Assembly: GCA_013297725.1 (NCBI GenBank)
Contig: JAAFIB010000005.1
Coordinates: 1-64,000, forward strand
Direction: 5' to 3'
DNA length: 64,000 nucleotides
Source of the DNA: Sphingomonadales bacterium
GTDB taxonomy: Bacteria; Pseudomonadota; Alphaproteobacteria; Sphingomonadales; Sphingomonadaceae
This document shows positions 9,147 through 17,734 of the stretch, in pieces. The notes beneath the pieces are model-generated. The model was not told where the DNA came from. It searched no databases and saw only the letters and a list, made by a program, of their open reading frames with translations. The position numbers and the translations under genes were made by a program. Positions within the stretch are counted from its first letter, which is position 1; every line of letters starts with the position of its first letter.

Positions 9147-9721
9147 TTCACAGTTAAAACCCGGACATGACCGACAGCTTTGCCGCCATGGCCATCACTT
9201 ATCCCATAAGTGATGATGTCATCTGCCGGAACACTGCCGAAGGTCACGTACTTTAGACTGCGGCCTTCAACTGATACGCTGCGTTTCAATGCAGACGTTG
9301 CCCATAAAATGGTCAGTTCATCGCCATCGCCATCGCAATCATTTTCGAGAACTGAGATAATGGACTCTACCCCTGCGCTAACATGTGCAAGGTCGTCGTC
9401 CGCTGATGGTTGAACATTGGGCAGGACAATTTTGATGGAAAAGCGCCCTGTCGCGCCGTTAATATCGTGGATAGAAATCTGCACGTCATAAGTCATTTTT
9501 TCGTCAGTTATGGCTGCGCGGTCGACGACACCTGATATCACCCCTGTCGCTGGGTCGATGCTGATGCCAGGTGGTAAACCCGTCGCTGTAAAGGCGGTGT
9601 GATGTTGCCTTTGTTCAATCGCTTTATTGGCATTGGCGGGCGCGGCAACGGCAAAGGTCAGCAGCAATATCAGTTTTGCAACTGATCCTTCAGTCGGCTT
9701 GGCTAGGACCAGATTTCCCAC
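9143..9721 (-). CDS. Secreted protein with putative-Ig (He_PIG) and cadherin-like domains
   Basis: I place the start at GTG 9721, giving 192 residues with a signal-like segment SVAKLILLLTFAVAAPANA at about residues 15-33. The frame stays open to 9916, but the extra 65 residues are Cys/Arg/His-rich and look non-coding. The mature part has the He_PIG signature GLPPGISIDPATGVISG at about 50-66, followed by a tandem cadherin/Ig_7-like module (SAGVESIISVLENDCDGDGDELTI) with Asp-rich calcium-type loops. The He_PIG domain looks truncated at its N-terminal edge. The stop overlaps the DUF11 gene start by four bases, so both probably make one surface assembly. Start assignment is uncertain; the family call from motifs is moderate. 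Confidence 0.6.
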   Translation of the reverse strand: MGNLVLAKPTEGSVAKLILLLTFAVAAPANANKAIEQRQHHTAFTATGLPPGISIDPATGVISGVVDRAAITDEKMTYDVQISIHDINGATGRFSIKIVLPNVQPSADDDLAHVSAGVESIISVLENDCDGDGDELTILWATSALKRSVSVEGRSLKYVTFGSVPADDIITYGISDGHGGKAVGHVRVLTVK

Positions 9722-9947
9722 CCTGTGATCAGGTTTGACCTCAGGGCTTTTATGTCGACTAAAGGACCAGAAGCGACACCGTGTAAAGAGCGACACTACA
9801 CGGCAAACTGCATGAAGAGCGGGTACAGTTGGGGTAGATTTTGCCAAGACCACAGAAACCCGTGTGTGGATTTGGGACCGAACCGGGTCCTGGGTTCTGA
9901 ATAGGCAAAGCTCCATTTCCCCTCCGCATCAAACATGATGTGTTGCC

Positions 9948-9988
9948 GCAAGCTAGAGGAGGTGCGACCCTGTGGACCACTAGCTTGC
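9948..9988. repeat. Inverted repeat, 9-bp perfect arms
   Basis: Arms GCAAGCTAG (9948-9956) and CTAGCTTGC (9980-9988) flank a 23-bp spacer. No T-run follows on either strand, so it is not an obvious intrinsic terminator. It might be a regulator-binding dyad or the end of a lost insertion element. Confidence 0.45.
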
Positions 9989-10000
9989 GACAGGGGCAGA

Positions 10001-10022
10001 GATTTCATGATTTAATGAAATC
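10001..10022. repeat. Inverted repeat, 8-bp perfect arms
   Basis: GATTTCAT (10001-10008) and ATGAAATC (10015-10022) are separated by six bases, about 80 bp beyond the LysR gene's stop codon. It could be a weak terminator or an operator; no poly-T tract follows on the minus strand. Confidence 0.35.
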
Positions 10023-10103
10023 AAGAAATCGAAAATACAAATAGAAGTTATAAGCTATGGCAGACGCGGTCTTGCCAAATCATCTATATCAAACAAATTG
10101 ATA

Positions 10104-11099
10104 TCAGGCAGCGTTGCGCCGTTGTTTAGCCTGACCAAGCGCATAGAGCTTTGGCGGCATAAAGCCAGTATTCAGGCATTTTTTAACCGTCGCGCGAAGC
10201 CATTGCATGTCGCTAGAGCGATCTTCACGTAGATGCCAAACCATCGACCATTCCATATCCGGCGCATCAAATGGTGGCGGCGCATATTGCACAGGAAATA
10301 ATGTTGCTGCCGCCTTTGCCATGCTGAGCGGGACGAGTGACAAATAACCGGTGCTGGCAACAGCAGGAGCCAGCGCAGCATAGCTTGAAACAAGCAGCTT
10401 ATCATTTTGTTTCAGCCCCAGATGCTGCAAATAAGTTTGCTCCATGCTGGTCACTGATCCCTCGCCAAAGACATATCCGGCATGGGGACGCTGCAGATAT
10501 TGATCAAGGGTTAGCCCGGCTCGGAACTCATCGTCATTTGCACTCGCCAGACAGGACAGCGGTTCGCGCAAAACAATTTCATGATTGACGCTGTCATTTT
10601 CAACCTGGCTGGAGATCCCTGCATTCAGCAAGTTTGTCGGTGTAATCACCATATCGATGTTTCCAACCATCAGTGATTGGACAGAAGTACGCTGGGCAGT
10701 ATGAATCTGGACACTGACCCCGGGCGCATCATCAGCCATGACTGACGATAATGGGGCGCTCAGCATCGCCATGATAAAATCTGTTGTTGCAATTTTAAAA
10801 CACCGCTCGGTCTCTGCTGGATCAAAATCAGCTCTCGCCAGCAGCTCTTCTAAAGAACGAAGAGCGTCATCAAGCGGCGCCATCAGTTTAATCGCCTTTG
10901 GTGTAAGCTCCATTCTATGGCCTTGACGTACAACCAATGGATCATCAAAATCCATACGAAGCTGCTTCAAGATATTGCTCAGTGCGGGCTGAGTCAGGCC
11001 AAGCGCTTGTGAAGCTCTTGTTAAGTTTCCATGGCGCAATATTTCTCTCAATACTGGTAAAGCATTGAGATTATGACGCCTTAAGTTGATTTTTTTCAT
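10104..11099 (-). CDS. LysR-family transcriptional regulator
   Basis: A 331-residue LysR-type regulator, the usual length. The winged helix-turn-helix spans residues 1-65 (LPVLREILRHGNLTRASQALGLTQPALSNILKQLR, then PLVVRQGHRMELTPKA). The linker helix (about 70-95) and two periplasmic-binding-like effector subdomains follow. The recognition helix Leu-Thr-Gln-Pro-Ala-Leu-Ser and the effector domain resemble the NodD/LinR-like branch that often responds to aromatic compounds, but the ligand cannot be read here. It does not sit divergently beside an obvious catabolic operon. Its neighbours are surface-protein genes on the same strand downstream (7044-9721) and a PilZ gene on the opposite strand, so its target is unclear. 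Confidence 0.9.
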   Translation of the reverse strand: MKKINLRRHNLNALPVLREILRHGNLTRASQALGLTQPALSNILKQLRMDFDDPLVVRQGHRMELTPKAIKLMAPLDDALRSLEELLARADFDPAETERCFKIATTDFIMAMLSAPLSSVMADDAPGVSVQIHTAQRTSVQSLMVGNIDMVITPTNLLNAGISSQVENDSVNHEIVLREPLSCLASANDDEFRAGLTLDQYLQRPHAGYVFGEGSVTSMEQTYLQHLGLKQNDKLLVSSYAALAPAVASTGYLSLVPLSMAKAAATLFPVQYAPPPFDAPDMEWSMVWHLREDRSSDMQWLRATVKKCLNTGFMPPKLYALGQAKQRRNAA

Positions 11100-11378
11100 A
11101 AATTTACAACCCGCTGTTGCCTAGGAAGCTTGACCTTTCTCGCCCTTACCCGCCCAATAGAGTGATTTTTAGCGAAAACCCATTTATATTTTTGATAGTC
11201 GAAATTGCAGTAATTGATATCGCAGGTAGGATTTAAGGCAGTATTTCCAGCCGCCGCTAGGCAAGCATAACAGCCATTGCAATCGATTTCCGTTATGCCT
11301 GTGATTTGTAAAACGAATTATCATAGGAACCGCCATACCGTTAGGCTCGCATCTATGCAGCAGATGGAGAGTGCTCGC

Positions 11379-11750
11379 ATGGCGGAGAAGAAAACTAAGC
11401 CTAGGGCGCATCGCGTTGCAACGATTATATCGGCGACGCTTGTAACGGAACAGGGACAAAAAATCGTCGTTCGCGTTCGAAACTTTTCGGAAACCGGATT
11501 GGGCATTAGCGCAGATCAGCCGCTAAGGATCGGCGAGGTGGTTCTGATTGAGCTGCGTAACTTGCGCATGGCTGGGGAGGTCGTTCGGCGAAACGGCAAC
11601 CTTTTTGGTATCCGCGTCGACAGTCAAATCAACATTGACGAGATGACAAGTAGGCAGATTAATAAAACCAAGTTCGAAGTTAGCGACATGCACAAAATCG
11701 CGGATAAGGCATATCGCCCGAGCCTAATAAGCCGGAAACCTGCCGACTAG
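11379..11750 (+). CDS. Small PilZ-domain protein
   Basis: A 123-residue single-domain protein with a PilZ fold pattern: the signature region NFSETGLGISAD (N-x-S-x-x-G) at about residues 36-47, then the strands EVVLIELRNLRMAGEVVRR and GNLFGIRVD. I chose ATG 11379 because GGAGAG lies 9 bases upstream; the frame stays open 34 codons further up but those residues do not resemble the family. The arginine motif before the core is RAHR, one residue shorter than the RxxxR consensus that binds cyclic di-GMP, so ligand binding is doubtful. It stands alone, 150 bp before the large surface-protein operon on the same strand, and might link that locus to second-messenger signalling. Confidence 0.75.
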   Translation: MAEKKTKPRAHRVATIISATLVTEQGQKIVVRVRNFSETGLGISADQPLRIGEVVLIELRNLRMAGEVVRRNGNLFGIRVDSQINIDEMTSRQINKTKFEVSDMHKIADKAYRPSLISRKPAD

Positions 11751-11899
11751 CGGCCATTATCACAAAGCGAAATACTATTCATAAATATATGATATATAAC
11801 ATTTTTTGATCGAATATTTTATTTTGCGTTAACCATTTTTCGGCCAGTAACTCCGTCACGTTTTCAATTTTGAAAGCGCAGACAGCAGGGGATGCTGCT

Positions 11900-14800
11900 A
11901 TGCTCGAGTGCCAAAAACGCAATCATATTGTACCCGCTGTGCATTGCGTTGGCGGCTCAACATCCTTTGAGGATAGCGCCGCTTCCCCTGCTGTCGTTTT
12001 CTGGAATGCTATTTGTTTGCTGTTGGCGATAGCGGTTGCGTGCCTAAGCTTTGGCACAACCGCCCATGCCGAAGGTTCGGTTCATGTGGGGCTAAACCAG
12101 CCCTTTGTCGAAACCAACGCGACAGCGCCAGGGGCAGCATCAAACCGCGACATTATCGTTGATATCCGCACTGTGGGCGAGGTCATCAATATCTCTGCTT
12201 GCGGTGCAGCGGACACAAACGTCCTAGCGTTTGTCATCGAGACGCCAACAGGAACGGTGCTGCCGACCTACACCCCGACCGCGACCGCGGGTAAAATTCT
12301 CTGCGCCAATCTGATGACGGCGCCGATCACAACGCCCTATCGCTACACAACCACCCAGACAGGTAAATTCAAAGTCCGGCTGATCAACGTGACGGCCGCT
12401 AACTTTAACCGCTTTGATGTGACGGTAACGGCGAACAGCACAGTCAATCCTGACCCCACAGGTGCGACCGGTATCACCGGTCGGGTAAGTTCGCTGTCAT
12501 GGCAATATTCAACTGGATCCTTTGCCTCGACATCTGCGACGGATGCCAATTATTATGCGCTTACACCGGGCGGTGCGGCGACTGAAAACTATGTCTGGCA
12601 GCTCGATCTGAACGACATGGCTGGAAATGGCTATAGCATTTCAGCTAACAACAAAGGCGTGAACGCGCCGCGTTCCGGCTATTCTACAGATATCACTGGC
12701 AATACAGCAGTGCCGCAGTTTCAGGTTTATCTGAACTACCCCACAATCGCCAATCCACCACCGTCAGCTGCGCCAGCAGTCACCGGGTTTCGCTTTGTCG
12801 ATAGCGCAGGGCAGGATTTCGGCATCTCACCGGGTGTCACGCCGGGCGCACAGGACACCGGCAACTTTGAATTCACGACCAACGTAACCAATGCGACGTA
12901 CGCAATCGCGATCGATGTCAACAAGAACGGAATTTTCGGCGATGCAGGCGACGTGACGCTTAGCGGCAATGCAGTCAACGGCTTCAACTCGATCCCGTGG
13001 AACGGCACCAATAACAGCGGCGTTATTCTGCCGCTTGGCTCGTATCAGGCCCGCGCCGAGGTGCGGCTCGGTGAATTTCACTTCATCGCCAATGACGTAG
13101 AGACTAGCGGCGGCACAGCGGATGGGCTCACCATCTTTGAGGCGACCTCGCCATCAACTATTGCCCCAACACAGGTTTACTGGGACGACATAACGATCCT
13201 TGGCGCGGCCGCAGGCGGCACATCAAACACCCCGCAGGGTGTAACCTCTGGCGCAGCTGGCAGCTATCACACTTGGGGAACATTCGATGCCGGGGGCGGC
13301 GGGTTTGGTAACAATCGCTTAGTTGATACCTATACCTTTGGTCGCAAGACACAGGCATCGCTGTTCGTTGCTATCGTTGGCAGCGATGCGCCTATGACCG
13401 GCGCTAATGGTGTCGTCACCATAACGCCTTCATCCCGGCCGGGCGATGCGCTCACATTGTCTGTTACCGATGCCGACCTCAATTCTCTTCCCACCATCGT
13501 TGAAACAATGCTGGTCAGTGTGGTCAATAGCACAACGGGCGAATCTGAAACGGTCACGCTGACAGAAACCGGGGTCAACACAGGCATATTCACCGGCACT
13601 TTGCCCACAAGTTTCGGAACGGCGGCGGGTGCAAATAACAACGGCACTTTACTGACACAGGCAACTAACGGCCTGACAGTCACCTATAATGATGCACTGA
13701 CATCAACCGGCGGCACAGCGGTTCGCACCGCCACCGGCACTGTCATCGGCGGCGCGGCAGGCTCGGTCAGCATCACGCCAACCTCGATACCGGGGGATAC
13801 GCTGGCAATCAGTGTCAGCGATGCCGACCTCAACACGAATGCTTCGACCGTCCAAACCGTCGTCGTGTCCGTCGTCAATACAGCGACTGGAGAGAGCGAG
13901 AATGTAACGCTGACCGAAACCGGACCCAACACCGGTGTATTCTCCGGTAGCTTGGCAACAGCTGCAGGGGCGGCCGCTGGCACAAACAACAATGGCTCGA
14001 TGAACAGTGCTGCAGGCAACTTGATCACTGCAACCTACAACGATGCTATGGCAGCCAATGGCGGCCCGGCAAGTGTTACCGCAACAGACACTGTCACCGC
14101 GTTCAACCCAATTGTCGCAGCCAATGATAGCGTTTCCGGCATCATCAACGGTGCGGGCGGGACTGCCGATGTGGTCAATGTTTTTGGCAATGACCTGATC
14201 AACGGTGTCGCCGCTGGAACCGGCAACGCAGTACTTTCAGTAGCGGCCGGTTTGAGTGTGCCTGCGCAGCTGACATTCAATACCGCGACCGGCAGTATCA
14301 GCGTCAATGCAGGTGCAACCGCCGCGACCTACAGCTTCAACTACCAGATTTGCGAAAGCATCAACCTAGCCAACTGCCGCACTGCAACGGCCAGCGTTAC
14401 AGTCGCCGTCCCCGTTGCGCCTATCGTTCTGACACCCGATAGCGCGACCGGTATCAATGGAACCGTTGGAGCGGCCAATGTCGTCAATGTCTTTGCGGGC
14501 GATACCGTCAACGGTCTAGCCGCAACCGCTGCCAATGCGATCCTATCAGTCGCATCGGGATCCACTGTTCCAGTCGGGCTAGTCTTTGACACTGCGACCG
14601 GCAATGTCAGCGTTACTGCCGGTACCGCAGCCGGCAGCTACAGCTTTAACTATCAGCTTTGCGAAGCGGCAAATCCGGGCAATTGCCAAACGGCAGGCGT
14701 AACAGTGACTGTTATCGCCTCTGGTGCAGTCATAGTTGCGACACCTGACAGCGCCACTGGTGTCAACGGATTTGCCGGCGCCGCAAACGTCGTCAACGCA

Positions 14801-15355
14801 TTTACCGGCGATACGGTCAACACGGTCGCGGCAAACGCTTCTAATGCCATCCTGTCAGTTGCTTCCGGGTCCACTGTCCCGGCTGGCCTCGTCTTCAACA
14901 CCACAACTGGCAACGTCAGCGTGACCGCTGGCACGGCTGCTGGATCATACTCCTTCAACTATCAGATCTGCGCTGCCGCCGACACGGCTAGCTGTGCGAC
15001 TGCCAGCATCACCGTCGTTGTCGATCCAACGTCTGACCTGACGGTGCGCAAGACTAATTCACCCGGCCTCAATGGCGAAATCGATCTGCTGAACGATACC
15101 GTCATGACCGGCTCGACTGTGACCTATTCGATCATCGTTACAAACCAGGGACCAGACGCCGCAAACGGCGCAAATGTTAAAGATACGCCGATCAGCGGCC
15201 TGACCTGCCCTGCATCCAGCCCAGTGACCATCAGCGGAAATGGCACGCCATCAGGCTCCTTCACAATCGCAGACCTTACCGGTGCCGGAATTACACTCGG
15301 CAGCCTTTCTACCGGCCAATCGGCCACGCTCTCTTTCTCTTGTCAGGTGAACTAA
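11900..15355 (+). CDS. Giant exported repeat protein with DUF11 C-terminus (first gene of surface operon)
   Basis: 1151 residues from ATG 11900 (AGGGG just upstream; an in-frame TTG at 11870 is also possible). A hydrophobic export segment at about residues 34-57 ends TTAHA after an unusually long N-region. Order: a unique beta-rich head (about 60-490) with a stretch TYAIAIDVNKNGIFGDAGDV like a calcium-loop/FlgD-type sandwich; two related ~118-residue repeats (about 500-735) containing ESETVTLTETGVNTGIFTG, a motif of large exoproteins; three ~103-residue repeats (14111-15030 in DNA) each with TYSFNYQIC...C; and one DUF11 domain (last ~105 residues). No C-terminal anchor is visible. Only one base separates it from the next gene. 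Probably extracellular or periplasmic; a fibre or adhesin role is inference. Confidence 0.7.
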   Translation: MLECQKRNHIVPAVHCVGGSTSFEDSAASPAVVFWNAICLLLAIAVACLSFGTTAHAEGSVHVGLNQPFVETNATAPGAASNRDIIVDIRTVGEVINISACGAADTNVLAFVIETPTGTVLPTYTPTATAGKILCANLMTAPITTPYRYTTTQTGKFKVRLINVTAANFNRFDVTVTANSTVNPDPTGATGITGRVSSLSWQYSTGSFASTSATDANYYALTPGGAATENYVWQLDLNDMAGNGYSISANNKGVNAPRSGYSTDITGNTAVPQFQVYLNYPTIANPPPSAAPAVTGFRFVDSAGQDFGISPGVTPGAQDTGNFEFTTNVTNATYAIAIDVNKNGIFGDAGDVTLSGNAVNGFNSIPWNGTNNSGVILPLGSYQARAEVRLGEFHFIANDVETSGGTADGLTIFEATSPSTIAPTQVYWDDITILGAAAGGTSNTPQGVTSGAAGSYHTWGTFDAGGGGFGNNRLVDTYTFGRKTQASLFVAIVGSDAPMTGANGVVTITPSSRPGDALTLSVTDADLNSLPTIVETMLVSVVNSTTGESETVTLTETGVNTGIFTGTLPTSFGTAAGANNNGTLLTQATNGLTVTYNDALTSTGGTAVRTATGTVIGGAAGSVSITPTSIPGDTLAISVSDADLNTNASTVQTVVVSVVNTATGESENVTLTETGPNTGVFSGSLATAAGAAAGTNNNGSMNSAAGNLITATYNDAMAANGGPASVTATDTVTAFNPIVAANDSVSGIINGAGGTADVVNVFGNDLINGVAAGTGNAVLSVAAGLSVPAQLTFNTATGSISVNAGATAATYSFNYQICESINLANCRTATASVTVAVPVAPIVLTPDSATGINGTVGAANVVNVFAGDTVNGLAATAANAILSVASGSTVPVGLVFDTATGNVSVTAGTAAGSYSFNYQLCEAANPGNCQTAGVTVTVIASGAVIVATPDSATGVNGFAGAANVVNAFTGDTVNTVAANASNAILSVASGSTVPAGLVFNTTTGNVSVTAGTAAGSYSFNYQICAAADTASCATASITVVVDPTSDLTVRKTNSPGLNGEIDLLNDTVMTGSTVTYSIIVTNQGPDAANGANVKDTPISGLTCPASSPVTISGNGTPSGSFTIADLTGAGITLGSLSTGQSATLSFSCQVN
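14111..15030 (+). repeat. Three tandem ~309-312 bp coding repeats
   Basis: Units start at 14111, 14423 and 14732. Each encodes I-V-x-x-x-D-S-x-x-G, then a core such as ILSVASGSTVPAGLVF, then TYSFNYQIC-x7-C. Spacing is 312 and 309 bp. The last two units are the most alike, including VASGSTVP and the phrase AGTAAGSYSFNYQ, indicating the later duplication. Confidence 0.85.
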
Positions 15356-15356
15356 A

Positions 15357-17732
15357 ATGACGATCAATCTGATTACCACTAACACTGCCCCATCGAACAA
15401 GCCGCTTGCCAAGCGCAAGATGCTGCGCCTGTTGTCCAGCACTCTGCCATATGCAGCGCTTCTAATTCCGGGCGCAGCGCATGCCGCATCGGCGGTCAAC
15501 ACGGCCACGGTAACGGCACCTGCGGGCTCGTTCGACAGCGATACGACTAACAATAGCGCGACCGACAGCGACAATATACTGGCCGTAATCATTGCGACCA
15601 ACGACACTGTCGGCAGCGTCAACGGCCTGACGGGGGCGACTGCCGTCGTCAATGCCTTCACCGGCGATACGTTCAACGGCGTCGCAGCCAGTGCAAGCAA
15701 CACCACCTTGGCTGTTGCTGGTGGAAGCAGCGTGCCTGCGGGCCTTAGTTTTGATACCGCCACCGGTAATGTCGATGTGGCAGCTGGCACCGCGGCAGGC
15801 ACTTATAGCTTTAATTACACCATCTGCGAAACGCTGAACCCATCGAACTGCAAGACCGCTACGATTAGCGTTACGGTTACAGCCGCGCCTATACTTTCTG
15901 ACCCCGACAGTGTGACCGGTGTCAATGGTGCAAGCGGTGCCACAGGCGTGGTCGATGTGATCGCTGGTGATAGGCTCAATGGCGGGCAAGTCACGCTTGC
16001 CCAAGTCAATCTTACGGTGGAAACTGCCGCAACCCCCGCCAGCCCCGGCGCGCCCGTGCCGGCAATCAACCTGGCGACCGGGCTGGTCGATGTGCCCGCT
16101 AACACGCCAGCTGGTACATATGCCATCACGTACAAAATCTGCGAACGGCTCAATCCAACGAACTGCTCAACCAACATCGTGACGGTCGAAGTCGCGCCAT
16201 CGTCCATCGTTGCAACCAACGACAGCGTTGGCAGCGTCAACGGACTAACAGGCGCCACCGCCGTTATCAACGCCTTCACCGGCGATACGGTCAACGGCGT
16301 TGCTGCAAGTGCCTCAAATGCCATCCTTACAGTGGCCAGCGGCAGCACCGTTCCCGCTGCGCTTTCGTTCAACACGGCTACTGGAAGTGTCGACGTAGCG
16401 GCAGGCACGCCTGCGGGCACCTACAGCTTTGACTATTCGATCTGTGAAACACTAAATCCCGCCAACTGCAGAACCGCGACGATCAGCGTTGCCGTAGTCG
16501 CAGCACCCATCGTGGCCGATCCGGATAGTGTATCCGGTGTAAATGGCGCAACCGGCGCAACCGGTGTCGTCGATGTCATTGCTGGGGACACGCTAAATGC
16601 TGTCCAGTTGACGCTGGCTCAGGTCAACCTCACAGTCCAAACGCCTGCAACATCCGCCAGCCCGGGCGCGCCTGTTCCTGTGTTAAATTTGGCGACAGGA
16701 ATGGTTGATGTTCCGGCCAACACGCCAGCAGGCAGCTACGCGATTACCTACCAAATTTGCGAACAGCTCAACCCTTCCAGCTGTTCGACTAACACGGTTA
16801 CGATCGAGGTTGCCCCATCAGCCATTGTCACCAACAATGGCAGCGCCGGTAGTGTCAACGGAGCAAGCGGCGCTACGGCAGTGATCAACGCATTTGCCGG
16901 CAATACGGTAAACGGCAATCCCGCCAGCACCAGCAACGCGATATTGGCGGTCGCCAGCGGAAGCGCAGTGCCCGCAGGTCTAGCCTTCAACACGGCCACG
17001 GGAGATGTCGATGTGGCGCCGGGGACAGCCGCTGGCGTTTATAGTTTCGACTACACAATCTGCGAGGCATTGAACCCTTCAAACTGCCGGACTGCGACGC
17101 TTACAATCACAGTGGTTGCCGCGGCAATTACGGCCGATGCTGACAGCGTATCGGGCCTCAACGGCCTGACCGGTGCGACAGACGTGCTTGATGTTATTTC
17201 AGGCGACATGCTGAACGGTGCGCAGGTCACAATGGCCCAGATCAACCTGTCCATAGTAACTCCCGCCGCGCCCGGCAATCCCGGGGCGCCAGTACCAACG
17301 CTGAATCTGGCCACCGGCAGGGTCAATCTGCCAGCCGGGACGCCCGCTGGTACCTATACAATTGAGTACCAGATTTGTGAGCGGCTGAACCCTGCCAACT
17401 GTGCGACCAACATTGCGACAGTAACGGTGGCCCCGTCAACCGATCTGGCAATCACCAAGACGAACGGGCGCACGGACGTCTTTTCTGGTGAAACCATCAC
17501 CTACACGCTGACCATTACTAACAATGGCCCTGATGCGTCCACTGGTGCGCTGGTCAGGGATGTGCCCGGTATTGGCTTGACCTGCCCGGTATCGAACCCG
17601 GTCACAATTTCGGGCAGCGGTGTTCCGGCGGGGGCTTACACCTTTGCGGATTTGACGGGCGCAGGCATCGTTCTTGGGACGATCCCCAATGGCCAGTCCA
17701 CAGTCATCAGCTATTCTTGCACGGTGAACTGA
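15357..17732 (+). CDS. Exported tandem-repeat protein with DUF11 C-terminus (second gene of surface operon)
   Basis: 791 residues; ATG 15357 is one base after the previous stop, with AGGTGA upstream. Signal peptide about residues 1-43 (basic KPLAKRKMLRLL, then a hydrophobic run ending GAAHA). After a short linker SAVNTATVTAPAGSFDS come six ~103-residue modules alternating types A and B, so that an A-B pair repeats three times with a 617-619-bp period. Type A carries VNAFTGDT and TYSFNYTIC; type B carries VDVIAGDxLN and YAITYKIC. Every module has C-x7-C (for example CETLNPSNC). A DUF11 domain ends the protein. The signal peptide and post-cleavage motif are closely similar to those of the next gene, indicating duplication. 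Function unknown; surface fibre or adhesin is inferred. Confidence 0.7.
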   Translation: MTINLITTNTAPSNKPLAKRKMLRLLSSTLPYAALLIPGAAHAASAVNTATVTAPAGSFDSDTTNNSATDSDNILAVIIATNDTVGSVNGLTGATAVVNAFTGDTFNGVAASASNTTLAVAGGSSVPAGLSFDTATGNVDVAAGTAAGTYSFNYTICETLNPSNCKTATISVTVTAAPILSDPDSVTGVNGASGATGVVDVIAGDRLNGGQVTLAQVNLTVETAATPASPGAPVPAINLATGLVDVPANTPAGTYAITYKICERLNPTNCSTNIVTVEVAPSSIVATNDSVGSVNGLTGATAVINAFTGDTVNGVAASASNAILTVASGSTVPAALSFNTATGSVDVAAGTPAGTYSFDYSICETLNPANCRTATISVAVVAAPIVADPDSVSGVNGATGATGVVDVIAGDTLNAVQLTLAQVNLTVQTPATSASPGAPVPVLNLATGMVDVPANTPAGSYAITYQICEQLNPSSCSTNTVTIEVAPSAIVTNNGSAGSVNGASGATAVINAFAGNTVNGNPASTSNAILAVASGSAVPAGLAFNTATGDVDVAPGTAAGVYSFDYTICEALNPSNCRTATLTITVVAAAITADADSVSGLNGLTGATDVLDVISGDMLNGAQVTMAQINLSIVTPAAPGNPGAPVPTLNLATGRVNLPAGTPAGTYTIEYQICERLNPANCATNIATVTVAPSTDLAITKTNGRTDVFSGETITYTLTITNNGPDASTGALVRDVPGIGLTCPVSNPVTISGSGVPAGAYTFADLTGAGIVLGTIPNGQSTVISYSCTVN
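15588..17437 (+). repeat. Triplicated ~618-bp coding supermodule (A-B pairs)
   Basis: Type A units begin at 15588, 16207 and 16824, and type B units at 15891, 16509 and 17127. The A-to-A and B-to-B distances are 617-619 bp. The phrase encoding ATNDS(V)GSVNGLTGATAV recurs in A units and PDSVxGVNGAxGATGVVDVIAGD in B units. Such long near-identical direct repeats could recombine and change the protein's length in steps of about 206 residues. Confidence 0.88.
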
Positions 17733-17734
17733 TC

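Larger units (their letters stand above)
9722..10103. other. Spacer with inverted repeats between surface-protein operon and LysR gene
   Basis: No credible gene. Three hairpin-forming repeats are visible: CCGTGTA/TACACGG at 9779-9803, GCAAGCTAG/CTAGCTTGC at 9948-9988 and GATTTCAT/ATGAAATC at 10001-10022. A 70-codon minus-strand open frame (9796-10008) covers part of it; its translation matches nothing I recognise. The mixture of dyads and short open frames could be the debris of a mobile element, but no transposase fragment can be identified. Confidence 0.4.

Noticed and set aside
9796-10008. 70-codon minus-strand open frame in the dyad-rich spacer
   Set aside because: No ribosome-binding site and no recognisable motif; it overlaps inverted repeats. 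Kept only as a note in the spacer entry.
14111-17437. Regularly spaced repeats that could suggest a CRISPR-like array
   Set aside because: The repeats are 300-618 bp, stay in one reading frame and encode conserved protein modules; there are no short unique spacers.
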